Shown piece by piece: positions 1-5,736 of a stretch of DNA of 10,694 bases. This DNA comes from an uncultured Oscillospiraceae bacterium. Lineage in GTDB: Bacteria; Bacillota; Clostridia; Oscillospirales; Oscillospiraceae. Position 1 is the stretch's first letter. Each line of letters begins with the position of its first letter. The DNA is taken from positions 1 through 10,694 of the forward strand of contig CAKTUT010000049.1 in the NCBI GenBank assembly GCA_934621665.1. Reading direction: 5' to 3'. The position numbers and the translations under genes are program-made. Below the pieces are notes generated by a model that was not told the origin of the DNA, made no database searches, and worked only from the letters and a program-made list of their open reading frames with translations.

Positions 1-1
1 G

Positions 2-37
2 CTCATCCGCCACGAAAAAGGCGAATGTAAGCTTTAA
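2..37 (+). CDS. C-terminal tail of an upstream gene (partial, unidentified)
   Basis: The second reading frame is open from the window edge and ends LIRHEKGECKL followed by TAA. The stop lies nine bases before the start of a strong palindrome, which is a common gene-stop-hairpin arrangement and is the main reason to think this frame is the real one. Only eleven residues are visible, so no family can be named. The frame that starts at base 1 also reaches a stop nearby (28-30), so this call is weak. Confidence 0.3.
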   Translation, partial: LIRHEKGECKL

Positions 38-45
38 ACAGAAAA

Positions 46-237
46 ATGTGCCAGCCCCGCGATGCGGGGCTGGCACACGAGCTGCCGCTGGATGCACTTC
101 TTTCCCAGTACGTCTTTTCCAGCGCTGCAATCACAACCATCGCACCCGACGCACAGGATGCCGCAGACTTTGACGCGTACCTGCGGCGGTTTAAAAAGGC
201 GCTCGCCGTAGAGCGCGAGGCCGTTGCGCAAATTTAA
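46..237 (+). CDS. Short ORF or headless gene tail, unknown function
   Basis: This frame is open for 63 codons. I do not recognise the product. The first ten codons are simply the palindrome read in frame. From about residue 12 onward it looks like a genuine soluble protein C-terminus: G/C-rich third positions, mixed hydrophobic and acidic residues, then a basic amphipathic end around AYLRRFKKALAVERE. No Shine-Dalgarno sequence precedes the ATG at 46; the upstream bases are AAACAGAAAA. Two readings fit: a true small gene with poor initiation, or the 3' remnant of a longer gene whose front was lost at the palindrome. The second seems slightly more likely because the coding-like composition begins right after the hairpin. 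Confidence 0.4.
   Translation: MCQPRDAGLAHELPLDALLSQYVFSSAAITTIAPDAQDAADFDAYLRRFKKALAVEREAVAQI
47..77. repeat. Perfect 14-bp palindrome, terminator-like
   Basis: TGTGCCAGCCCCGC at 47-60 and its exact reverse complement at 64-77 flank a three-base spacer, GAT. Transcribed from the minus strand it would be followed by a run of five U, because GAAAAA sits at 41-46 on the plus strand, so it has the form of a minus-directed intrinsic terminator. On the plus strand there is an A-rich lead but no T-tract after the second arm. It could instead be one arm of a bidirectional terminator that lost its far side, or a repeat copy. No minus-strand gene that it would terminate is visible to its right. Confidence 0.7.
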
Positions 238-254
238 AAATTTGACACAATCCG

Positions 255-290
255 CACCCCGGAACGCCATTCAAGCCGCTCCGGGGTGTT
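255..290 (+). terminator. Candidate terminator stem-loop before glgB
   Basis: CACCCCGGA at 255-263 pairs perfectly with TCCGGGGTG at 280-288 across a 16-base loop, 17 bases after the TAA at 235-237. The bases that follow, TTGTCGTCC, form only a poor T-tract. It probably ends or attenuates transcription from the left and insulates the glgB promoter, whose -35 hexamer begins directly at the end of the second arm. Confidence 0.5.
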
Positions 291-317
291 GTCGTCCCGA
301 GAACGGTGTGGTATAAT
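289..317 (+). promoter_or_regulatory. Sigma-A-type promoter of glgB
   Basis: TTGTCG at 289-294 is followed by 17 bases and a perfect TATAAT at 312-317. The TG at 309-310 one base before it gives an extended -10 (TGnTATAAT). The start of transcription would lie near 324, giving a leader of about 30 bases. The -35 hexamer matches the consensus at four of six positions. No obvious operator is seen. Confidence 0.75.
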
Positions 318-355
318 ATGTTTATCTGAACGAAAACCGCGAAGGGAGAAACGAT

Positions 356-2245
356 ATGCACGAAGCGTTCTTCGGCGAGCTGGATCGCTACCTGTTCCAC
401 CGCGGCACACATTATGAAATTTATGAGAAAATGGGCGCGCATCCCTGCGTACAAAACGGCGAGGAGGGCACGGTCTTTGTCCTGTGGGCGCCGAACGCCA
501 AAGCCGTCAGTGTGGTCTGCGACCGCAACGGTTGGACACCGGGCAAGGACGAAATGGTGCAGACTGACGGCGTATGGGAACTGTTTCTCCCCGGTGTTGC
601 GCCCGGTGAGCGCTATAAATACTGCGTCACGCGCGCCGACGGCACGGATATCCTGAAAATTGACCCCTACGCGTTCCGCTCGGAGCTGCGGCCGCACAAC
701 GCCTCGGTTGTGGCAGACATTTGGGGCTACTGCTGGCAGGACAGCGCGTGGGAGTCCGCGCAGCATCCCGACGGCTTTTTGACACAGCCGATGGCTGTCT
801 ATGAGGTGCATCCCGGCTCGTGGAAGCAGCACCCCGACGGCTCATATTATAACTATCGCCAGCTGGCGGCGGAACTTGCCGACTATGTGCTGGACATGGG
901 CTATACGCACGTGGAGCTGATGGGCGTATGCGAATATCCCTACGACCCCTCATGGGGCTATCAGGTCACGGGCTACTACTGCCCCACCGCCCGCTATGGA
1001 AGCCCGGAGGACTTCATGTTCTTCGTCGATTATCTCCACTGCAAGGGCATCGGCGTGATTCTCGACTGGGTTCCGGCGCACTTTCCAAAGGACGGCTACG
1101 CGCTGGCAGAATTTGACGGCACGCCGCTTTATGAATACGCCGACCCTCTGCGCGCGGAATATCCGCAGTGGGGCACAAAGGCCTTTGATCTGAGCAAAAA
1201 CGAGGTTTCCAATTTTCTGATCGGCTCGGCGCTGTTCTGGATTCGGCAGTATCACATCGACGCGCTGCGCGTAGACGCGGTGGCCTCGATGATGTATAAC
1301 AGCTTTGGCCGCGAAAAGTGGCGGCCAAACCGCTATGGCGGTGAGCACAATCTGGAGAGCTTTGAGTTCTTCCGCCACCTCAGCAGCGTTCTGCGCGAAA
1401 AAACGGCGGGCTTTTTAATCGCCGAAGACTCGTCGATTCTGGCCGGAATGACAAAGCCCGCAAGCGAGGGCGGCTTTGGCTTTGGCCTTAAGTGGAACAT
1501 GGGCTGGATGAACGAGGTCATCCGCTACATCAACGAAAAGCCCATCAACCGCAAGTATCACCACCATCTGATGACGCACACACTGGAATACGCGTTTGAT
1601 GAGCACTATATTCTTGTTCTGTCGCACGATGAGGTTGTCCACGGCAAGGGTTCGATGTTCAATAAGTCCCCCGGCAACCGGATGGAAAAGTTCGGCTCAC
1701 TCAAAACGTGCTATACCATGATGATGGGGCACCCCGGCAAAAAGCTTCTGTTCATGGGGCAGGACTTTGGTCAGGAGCGCGAATGGGACTACCGCGTTCA
1801 GCTGGACTGGGAACTCTGCGACGAGGCCGGCCACCGCGACGTGCAGAACTGCTGGCGGGCGCTTCTCTCGCTCTACCGCTCGCACCCGGTGCTCTACAGC
1901 GATACCACGCCCTCGTCGTTTGAGTGGATCAACAGCGGCGACGTGGAACGCAGCATTTTCTCGTTCCTCCGCCGCAATCCGTGGAATTACAACGATTCGC
2001 TGCTGTTCGTTTGTAACTTTACGCCGGTGGGCTACGATGCATTCTCCGTTGGCTGCCCGCTTGGCGGCCTCTATCGCCGTGTGTTCACCACCTGTCAGGA
2101 CGAGCAGGACGAGACTGAGTGGAAAGGCCGTCCGACACGCGACCTGTGCGACAGCCGTCCATGGCGGCTGAAGTATCCGCTGCGGCCATATGAGTCGGTC
2201 ATCTTCTCCGTTCCGTCGCGTCACCCGCGCAAAAAGCCGGAATAA
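356..2245 (+). CDS. glgB: 1,4-alpha-glucan (glycogen) branching enzyme
   Basis: GlgB cuts an alpha-1,4-glucan chain and rejoins it through an alpha-1,6 bond, making the branches of glycogen in the cytoplasm. The 629-residue product has the expected order: an N-terminal beta-sandwich (CBM48 type, about 35-120, with VLWAPNAKAVSV), a GH13 catalytic barrel (about 145-510) and a C-terminal all-beta domain. Visible landmarks are YEVHPGSW (149-156), DWVPAHFP (237-244), the nucleophile Asp307 in DALRVDAVASM, the acid/base Glu357 in IAEDSS, and His424-Asp425 in LSHDEVVHGK. KWNMGWMND-type spacing is kept as KWNMGWMNE (379-387). Length is usual for the family. The start is fixed by AGGGAG at 343-348, seven bases before ATG. 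The M32 peptidase gene follows after 34 bases without a terminator. No glgA, glgC or glgP is in the window. Identification is secure; EC 2.4.1.18 by family. Confidence 0.97.
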   Translation: MHEAFFGELDRYLFHRGTHYEIYEKMGAHPCVQNGEEGTVFVLWAPNAKAVSVVCDRNGWTPGKDEMVQTDGVWELFLPGVAPGERYKYCVTRADGTDILKIDPYAFRSELRPHNASVVADIWGYCWQDSAWESAQHPDGFLTQPMAVYEVHPGSWKQHPDGSYYNYRQLAAELADYVLDMGYTHVELMGVCEYPYDPSWGYQVTGYYCPTARYGSPEDFMFFVDYLHCKGIGVILDWVPAHFPKDGYALAEFDGTPLYEYADPLRAEYPQWGTKAFDLSKNEVSNFLIGSALFWIRQYHIDALRVDAVASMMYNSFGREKWRPNRYGGEHNLESFEFFRHLSSVLREKTAGFLIAEDSSILAGMTKPASEGGFGFGLKWNMGWMNEVIRYINEKPINRKYHHHLMTHTLEYAFDEHYILVLSHDEVVHGKGSMFNKSPGNRMEKFGSLKTCYTMMMGHPGKKLLFMGQDFGQEREWDYRVQLDWELCDEAGHRDVQNCWRALLSLYRSHPVLYSDTTPSSFEWINSGDVERSIFSFLRRNPWNYNDSLLFVCNFTPVGYDAFSVGCPLGGLYRRVFTTCQDEQDETEWKGRPTRDLCDSRPWRLKYPLRPYESVIFSVPSRHPRKKPE

Positions 2246-2279
2246 GCCGCCTTAAATATGACAATCAGGAGGAAATCTG

Positions 2280-3800
2280 ATGGAAAATCAGCAGAAATGG
2301 AATCAGCTTGACCGCATCTTAACCGAATATACCGCCTACGCCCATGCCATCAATAAAATGAACTTTGATATGCAGTGCTGTGCCCCAGAGGAGGGCCGCG
2401 CACCCGCCGGCGACGACATGGCCGTCATCGGCAAGCACCTGTACCGGCTGACACATTCAAAAAAATACAGTCAGCTGCTGTGTGACCTGCACAATCATAA
2501 TGAGGGACTCAGCCCCGTGCAGCAAAAGACCATCGAGCACCTGTACACCAGCTGGGAAAAACAGAAAAATGTTCCGGCAAAGCTCAGCTATGAGATGGAC
2601 GTGGCCAGAAACCACGCCTATGGCAAGTGGCTGGAGGCAAAGCAGGCAAATGACTTTTCCATCTTCCGCGATTCATTTGCCGCCGTTGTGGACTATACGC
2701 GCAAGGCCATCTCTCTGCGCGATCATCAGCTGCCAACAGCCTATGACGCGTGCCTTGACGACTATGAGGAGGGCGGCAGTATTCCACAGCTCGACACCTT
2801 TTTTGCCGCGCTGCGTGAGCGGATTGTCCCGCTGATTGCGCGCATCCAGAAAGACGGCAAGCCGATCCGCAGCGACTTCATGTCCCGCCCCTGCCCCATT
2901 TCGCAGCAGGAGGCATTCTCCAAATACCTGCTGGAGCTGGAGGGGCTGCGCCAGTCGGCGCTGGTGCTGATGACGACCGAGCATCCGTTTACCACAAACT
3001 TCGGTCCGCACGACGTGCGCGTCACCACGCACTATTATGAGGAGAATTTCATCTCCAACATCTTCACCACGCTCCATGAGGGCGGCCACGCGCTGTTCAT
3101 GCAGAACGAGCCGGACGAGTTCTATCGCCTGCACGCCGACGACCATATGTCAAACGCCATGCATGAGTGCATCTCGCGCTTCTATGAGAATCTGATTGGC
3201 CGCAGCGAAGCGTTCATCCGCTTTGTCTATCCCAAGCTGCGTGAGCTGACTGGCGACACGTTTGCCGACGTCACCGAGCGTGAGCTGTACGAGGCGGCAA
3301 ATCTCGCCACGCCGGGACTCAATCGCTGTGAGGCGGACGAGCTGACCTACTGTCTGCATATCATGATCCGCTATGAGCTGGAAAAGGCGTTTATCAACGG
3401 CGAGATCACCGTGGATGAGATTCCTGCGCTGTGGAACGCAAAATACAAGGAATATCTGGGCGTTGACGTGCCTGACGACACGCAGGGCTGTCTACAGGAC
3501 GTCCACTGGACAGATTCCTATGGCTACTTCCCGTCGTATGCGCTCGGCAGCGCCTACGGCGTACAGATTCTGCGCACAATGCAAAAGGACTTTGACGTGT
3601 TCGCCGCCGTGGAGCAGGGCAATCTGCTGCCCATCCGCGACTGGCTCAAGCAGCACGTATTCTCCATCGCGTCGATCACTACGCCCGACGAATGGATTCG
3701 CGCCATTACCGGCGAGAGCCTGAATGTGAACTACTTCCTCGATTATCTGGAGGAGAAATTTACGGCGCTGTATCAACTATCATCAAACACGAACCGCTGA
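2280..3800 (+). CDS. M32-family metallocarboxypeptidase (carboxypeptidase Taq type)
   Basis: M32 enzymes are cytoplasmic metal-dependent carboxypeptidases that remove C-terminal residues from peptides (EC 3.4.17.19). The 506-residue product is close to the usual length of about 500. It carries the zinc motif HEGGH (266-270, Glu267 catalytic), the downstream HECISRFYENLIGRS block (295-309) whose Glu296 supplies the third ligand, and the family signature GCLQDVHW...GYFPSYALGSAYGVQ (about 403-429). The start is supported by AGGAGG at 2267-2272, seven bases before ATG. It lies 34 bases after glgB on the same strand, so the two are probably one transcript; a functional link is not obvious and may be limited to general carbon and nitrogen turnover. 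Oddly, the last codons (SSNTNR) and the stop lie inside an inverted repeat (3784-3817), so the C-terminus may have been supplied by an inserted repeat element. Confidence 0.95.
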   Translation: MENQQKWNQLDRILTEYTAYAHAINKMNFDMQCCAPEEGRAPAGDDMAVIGKHLYRLTHSKKYSQLLCDLHNHNEGLSPVQQKTIEHLYTSWEKQKNVPAKLSYEMDVARNHAYGKWLEAKQANDFSIFRDSFAAVVDYTRKAISLRDHQLPTAYDACLDDYEEGGSIPQLDTFFAALRERIVPLIARIQKDGKPIRSDFMSRPCPISQQEAFSKYLLELEGLRQSALVLMTTEHPFTTNFGPHDVRVTTHYYEENFISNIFTTLHEGGHALFMQNEPDEFYRLHADDHMSNAMHECISRFYENLIGRSEAFIRFVYPKLRELTGDTFADVTERELYEAANLATPGLNRCEADELTYCLHIMIRYELEKAFINGEITVDEIPALWNAKYKEYLGVDVPDDTQGCLQDVHWTDSYGYFPSYALGSAYGVQILRTMQKDFDVFAAVEQGNLLPIRDWLKQHVFSIASITTPDEWIRAITGESLNVNYFLDYLEEKFTALYQLSSNTNR

Positions 3801-3983
3801 CGCTGGGTTCGTGTTTGAAAGGAACTGCACCCAGCTGCGCGCATAATTTTGGCGCTGTGCACCAAAATTCCACACCGGCTGGGCGTAGCGAGTTTTTCCC
3901 GACGTACACGCCGCCGGGAAAAACAATTAAGATTTTGTTTCGCCGTGCGCGGCGGAACTCTAACGAGGTTCTCCAAGCTTGAG
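3784..3983 (+). repeat. Palindrome-rich element or structured 3' UTR
   Basis: Four separate stems lie in tandem. CAAACACGAACC (3784-3795) pairs with GGTTCGTGTTTG (3806-3817). CCCAGC (3830-3835) pairs with GCTGGG (3878-3883) and encloses AATTTTGG (3845-3852) paired with CCAAAATT (3862-3869). GTTTTTCCCG (3892-3901) pairs with CGGGAAAAAC (3915-3924). GTTTCGCCG (3937-3945) pairs with CGGCGGAAC (3950-3958) with one G-T pair. A terminator follows directly. No convincing coding sequence is present; the open frames on both strands cross stems and lack Shine-Dalgarno sites. From memory, minus-strand translations like RQNYARSWVQFLSNTN recur in short hypothetical proteins of gut Oscillospiraceae, which would mean a dispersed repeat; I cannot verify this here. 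The alternatives are a structured 3' UTR of the glgB operon or a 3'-derived small RNA. Confidence 0.6.
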
Positions 3984-4014
3984 AGTCCCGCAGCGGCTGC
4001 TGCGGGACTTTTTC
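3984..4014 (+). terminator. Intrinsic terminator after the glgB-M32 unit
   Basis: AGTCCCGCAGC (3984-3994), a four-base loop GGCT, and the exact complement GCTGCGGGACT (3999-4009) run into five T (4009-4013). This is a textbook Rho-independent terminator, oriented plus. It would end the glgB-M32 transcript about 180 bases after the peptidase stop, so the whole palindromic element would be in the mRNA. Confidence 0.9.
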
Positions 4015-4033
4015 TGCACAAATACGCACAAAT

Positions 4034-4050
4034 CTTAAATCATTCTTAAG
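4034..4050 (+). promoter_or_regulatory. CTTAA direct repeat, candidate response-regulator site
   Basis: CTTAA occurs at 4034-4038 and again at 4045-4049, eleven bases apart start to start, as (T)CTTAAATCAT(T)CTTAAGGTAT. The second copy ends four bases before the -35 hexamer at 4054. Direct half-sites one helical turn apart just upstream of -35 are typical of OmpR/PhoB-family response regulators acting as activators. No regulator gene lies in the window, so the identity of the protein is unknown. Confidence 0.5.
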
Positions 4051-4053
4051 GTA

Positions 4054-4082
4054 TTGACAATTTTTACGCCGTCAGATAGGAT
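4054..4082 (+). promoter_or_regulatory. Sigma-A-type promoter of the lipoprotein gene
   Basis: A perfect TTGACA (4054-4059) is separated by 17 bases from TAGGAT (4077-4082), which matches TATAAT at four of six positions. The leader would be roughly 58 bases long before the Shine-Dalgarno and start. The strong -35 with a weaker -10 fits a regulated promoter, as does the direct repeat immediately upstream. Confidence 0.7.
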
Positions 4083-4146
4083 GCAGATACAGGATAAATT
4101 TTACATCCGAATTTCAGTCCCTGTCTGCTTTTGAAGGAGGTCTTGA

Positions 4147-5448
4147 TTGTCAATGAAACAAATAAGGATTTTCTTTTGTGCCGCTGGTCTGTCTGCGTTG
4201 CTGCTTCTTTGCGCCTGCGGCGCCCCTGCAGCAAGCGACGTACTTTCTGATGCCAGCCTCGACGCATCTGCCGTCTCCGCCGCCCTGCCCGGCAGCAAGC
4301 CCGCAGCGGACGCGCCGACGGTATTAACCGAGGCGCAGGCGCAGGAAATTTTGGACACGCTGGGCTTTGCCGCGCTGCATGAATTTTCCTCGCCGGACGC
4401 AATTCCACTTGCCGCGCTCTTTTATGCAAGCAGCGGCACAGACTGTACCGCGCTTCTCTCTGACGCGGCGGCACTGGAGCAATGCGGCGCGGCCGCACAG
4501 GTGAAACGCATGCTTGCGGTCGATACGCTTTCGAGCGATCTGCTCCGCAATACGCTCTGGTTTCGGCGGCACACGCTGGAGGCGCTCTCCACGTCGTTTT
4601 CCGCACTGACCGGCGCAGAACCCACAGCGGCGCAGCTTGCCGCGCTGACGCAGGATGAGACGCTTCCATGGTACGACCTCGGCGATAACGTTTACTATGC
4701 CGTCGGGCAGCGCTATGACACGCCCGCTCCCCGGCTCTATGCGCTGGAAGCCGCGCCCGGCGGCTATGACGTGCGCTATACGCTTGCAGGCGCTGGAGGC
4801 CGTTACACAACCGGCGTCGCGTTCTCGTCCGGGCGTCTGATCTGCGGCGGCGTACTGCATCTGGACGCCGAGGGAACGCTTGTATCCAATACGCCGATTT
4901 ATGACATGGGCGCGGAAAACTACCTGCGTTTACAAGCCGAAAACGCCGAAGCGCTGGACGCGGCGCAGACGCAGGGCATCTTGCAGGAGCTTCACGACAG
5001 CCGCGCGGAGGTTCTGCTTTCGCAGCCGTTTGCCTCACCGGAGAATTTGAATGTGCAGTCGCTCCTGCAAGCGGGCTTTCTCCCTGTCTCCGAGCGTGCG
5101 GCAGAGCTGCAAGACGTGCTGTCCTATCCGCTTGGCGGCAGCTTTGACGCGCATACGCCGGAGGAAATCAAAGCGCAGTTTCTGCGTCTGACCGGCGCGG
5201 AGGTCACACAAACGCAGCTGGACGGGATCACCAGTTGGAAATACCATGCGCAGTACGACGTGTACTGCGGCTATCTGAATGACTTCGCCGCCCCCGTCGC
5301 CGAGGCCGCGGCCTATCGCCGCAGCGATGGCACAATTGTACTGGCCTATGCGCAGGCAGTTGAGGCCGGTCTCACCAGCGTCAGCGGCGTTTGCCTGCTG
5401 AAACGGTCGCAGGATGGCTGGCAGGTACAGAAGAATGTGCGCTTCTGA
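4147..5448 (+). CDS. Putative lipoprotein with duplicated domain, unknown function
   Basis: The product has 433 residues. Its N-terminus is a lipoprotein signal: basic start (MSMKQIRI), hydrophobic core, and lipobox LCAC with Cys24 as the probable lipid-modified residue, so it should sit on the outer face of the membrane. An Ala/Ser/Pro-rich linker runs to about residue 58. I recognise no family. The remainder seems to be two related halves: FSALTGAEPTAAQL (151-164) matches FLRLTGAEVTQTQL (345-358), and FSSPDAIPLAALF (80-92) matches FASPENLNVQSLL (295-307). Both are followed by a Tyr-rich segment (DNVYYAVG; YDVYCGYL). The start is ambiguous. GGAGG at 4136-4140 is six bases from TTG 4147 and twelve from ATG 4153, so TTG is favoured by spacing; either preserves the signal. 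It is a single-gene unit with its own promoter and terminator. Confidence 0.8.
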   Translation: MSMKQIRIFFCAAGLSALLLLCACGAPAASDVLSDASLDASAVSAALPGSKPAADAPTVLTEAQAQEILDTLGFAALHEFSSPDAIPLAALFYASSGTDCTALLSDAAALEQCGAAAQVKRMLAVDTLSSDLLRNTLWFRRHTLEALSTSFSALTGAEPTAAQLAALTQDETLPWYDLGDNVYYAVGQRYDTPAPRLYALEAAPGGYDVRYTLAGAGGRYTTGVAFSSGRLICGGVLHLDAEGTLVSNTPIYDMGAENYLRLQAENAEALDAAQTQGILQELHDSRAEVLLSQPFASPENLNVQSLLQAGFLPVSERAAELQDVLSYPLGGSFDAHTPEEIKAQFLRLTGAEVTQTQLDGITSWKYHAQYDVYCGYLNDFAAPVAEAAAYRRSDGTIVLAYAQAVEAGLTSVSGVCLLKRSQDGWQVQKNVRF

Positions 5449-5472
5449 TCACAGTATTTGATTCCAGACCGG

Positions 5473-5508
5473 CAGTCCCGGAGGATGCTCCTCCGGGACT
5501 GTTCTTTT
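5473..5508 (+). terminator. Intrinsic terminator of the lipoprotein gene
   Basis: CAGTCCCGGAGGA (5473-5485) and its exact complement TCCTCCGGGACTG (5489-5501) make a 13-bp stem with a three-base loop, followed by TTCTTTT (5502-5508). The T-tract overlaps the stop codon of the convergent PspC gene. On the minus strand the same stem has no T-tract, so it may only weakly stop the opposing operon. Confidence 0.9.
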
Positions 5509-5704
5509 AATATTCGCTTGTCTCGGTCATGACCAGCGCAGCAATCAGATAGACCCAGACGCTAAGACCGGCTGCAAAGACCAGAATAACGGTAATCAGA
5601 CGGACGAGCGTGGAGTCAATGCCGAAATAATGGGCGATGCCGCCGCACACGCCGAAAATCTTCTTGTCGATAGATGCACGATACAGTTTTTTGGGTTCTT
5701 CCAT
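5507..5704 (-). CDS. PspC-domain small membrane protein
   Basis: The 65-residue product is a stand-alone PspC domain. The signature GVCGGIAHYFGIDSTLVRLI (18-37) is clear, followed by one or two membrane-spanning stretches (about 37-59) and a short acidic end. PspC domains occur in envelope-stress systems such as phage shock, but small stand-alone copies in Bacillota have mostly unknown roles; a membrane-stress function is only inferred. The start is supported by a GGAG at 5714-5717, nine bases upstream. It is the last gene of the minus-strand operon, 32 bases after the GH3 gene, and its stop overlaps the T-tract of the convergent terminator. Confidence 0.9.
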   Translation of the reverse strand: MEEPKKLYRASIDKKIFGVCGGIAHYFGIDSTLVRLITVILVFAAGLSVWVYLIAALVMTETSEY

Positions 5705-5736
5705 GATAACGATCTCCTTTTCTTTCGCGCTGCTGC

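Noticed and set aside
242..247. Perfect TTGACA hexamer before glgB
   Set aside because: No -10-like hexamer lies 16-18 bases downstream (bases 264-271 are ACGCCATT), and the better promoter is at 289-317.
191..832. 213-codon minus-strand open frame over the glgB start
   Set aside because: It overlaps the promoter and conserved glgB N-terminus and has no recognisable domain or ribosome site.
3784..3817. LexA/SOS box or terminator
   Set aside because: CGAAC and GTTCG are separated by far more than the four bases of a Bacillota LexA box, and no T-tract follows the stem on either strand.
3801..4013. Known structured RNA such as 6S RNA, RNase P RNA or a T-box
   Set aside because: I see no long 6S-like rod, no RNase P core motifs and no T-box sequence; the series of independent hairpins does not match these classes.
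3760..4029. Open frames on both strands through the palindromic region
   Set aside because: They cross four stems and a terminator, have no Shine-Dalgarno site and look like chance reading of repeat sequence, so I treat the region as non-coding.
4064..5038. 324-codon minus-strand open frame opposite the lipoprotein gene
   Set aside because: Its product is Arg/Ala/Pro-rich low-complexity sequence typical of the antisense of a GC-rich gene; the plus-strand gene has a signal peptide, Shine-Dalgarno site, promoter and terminator.
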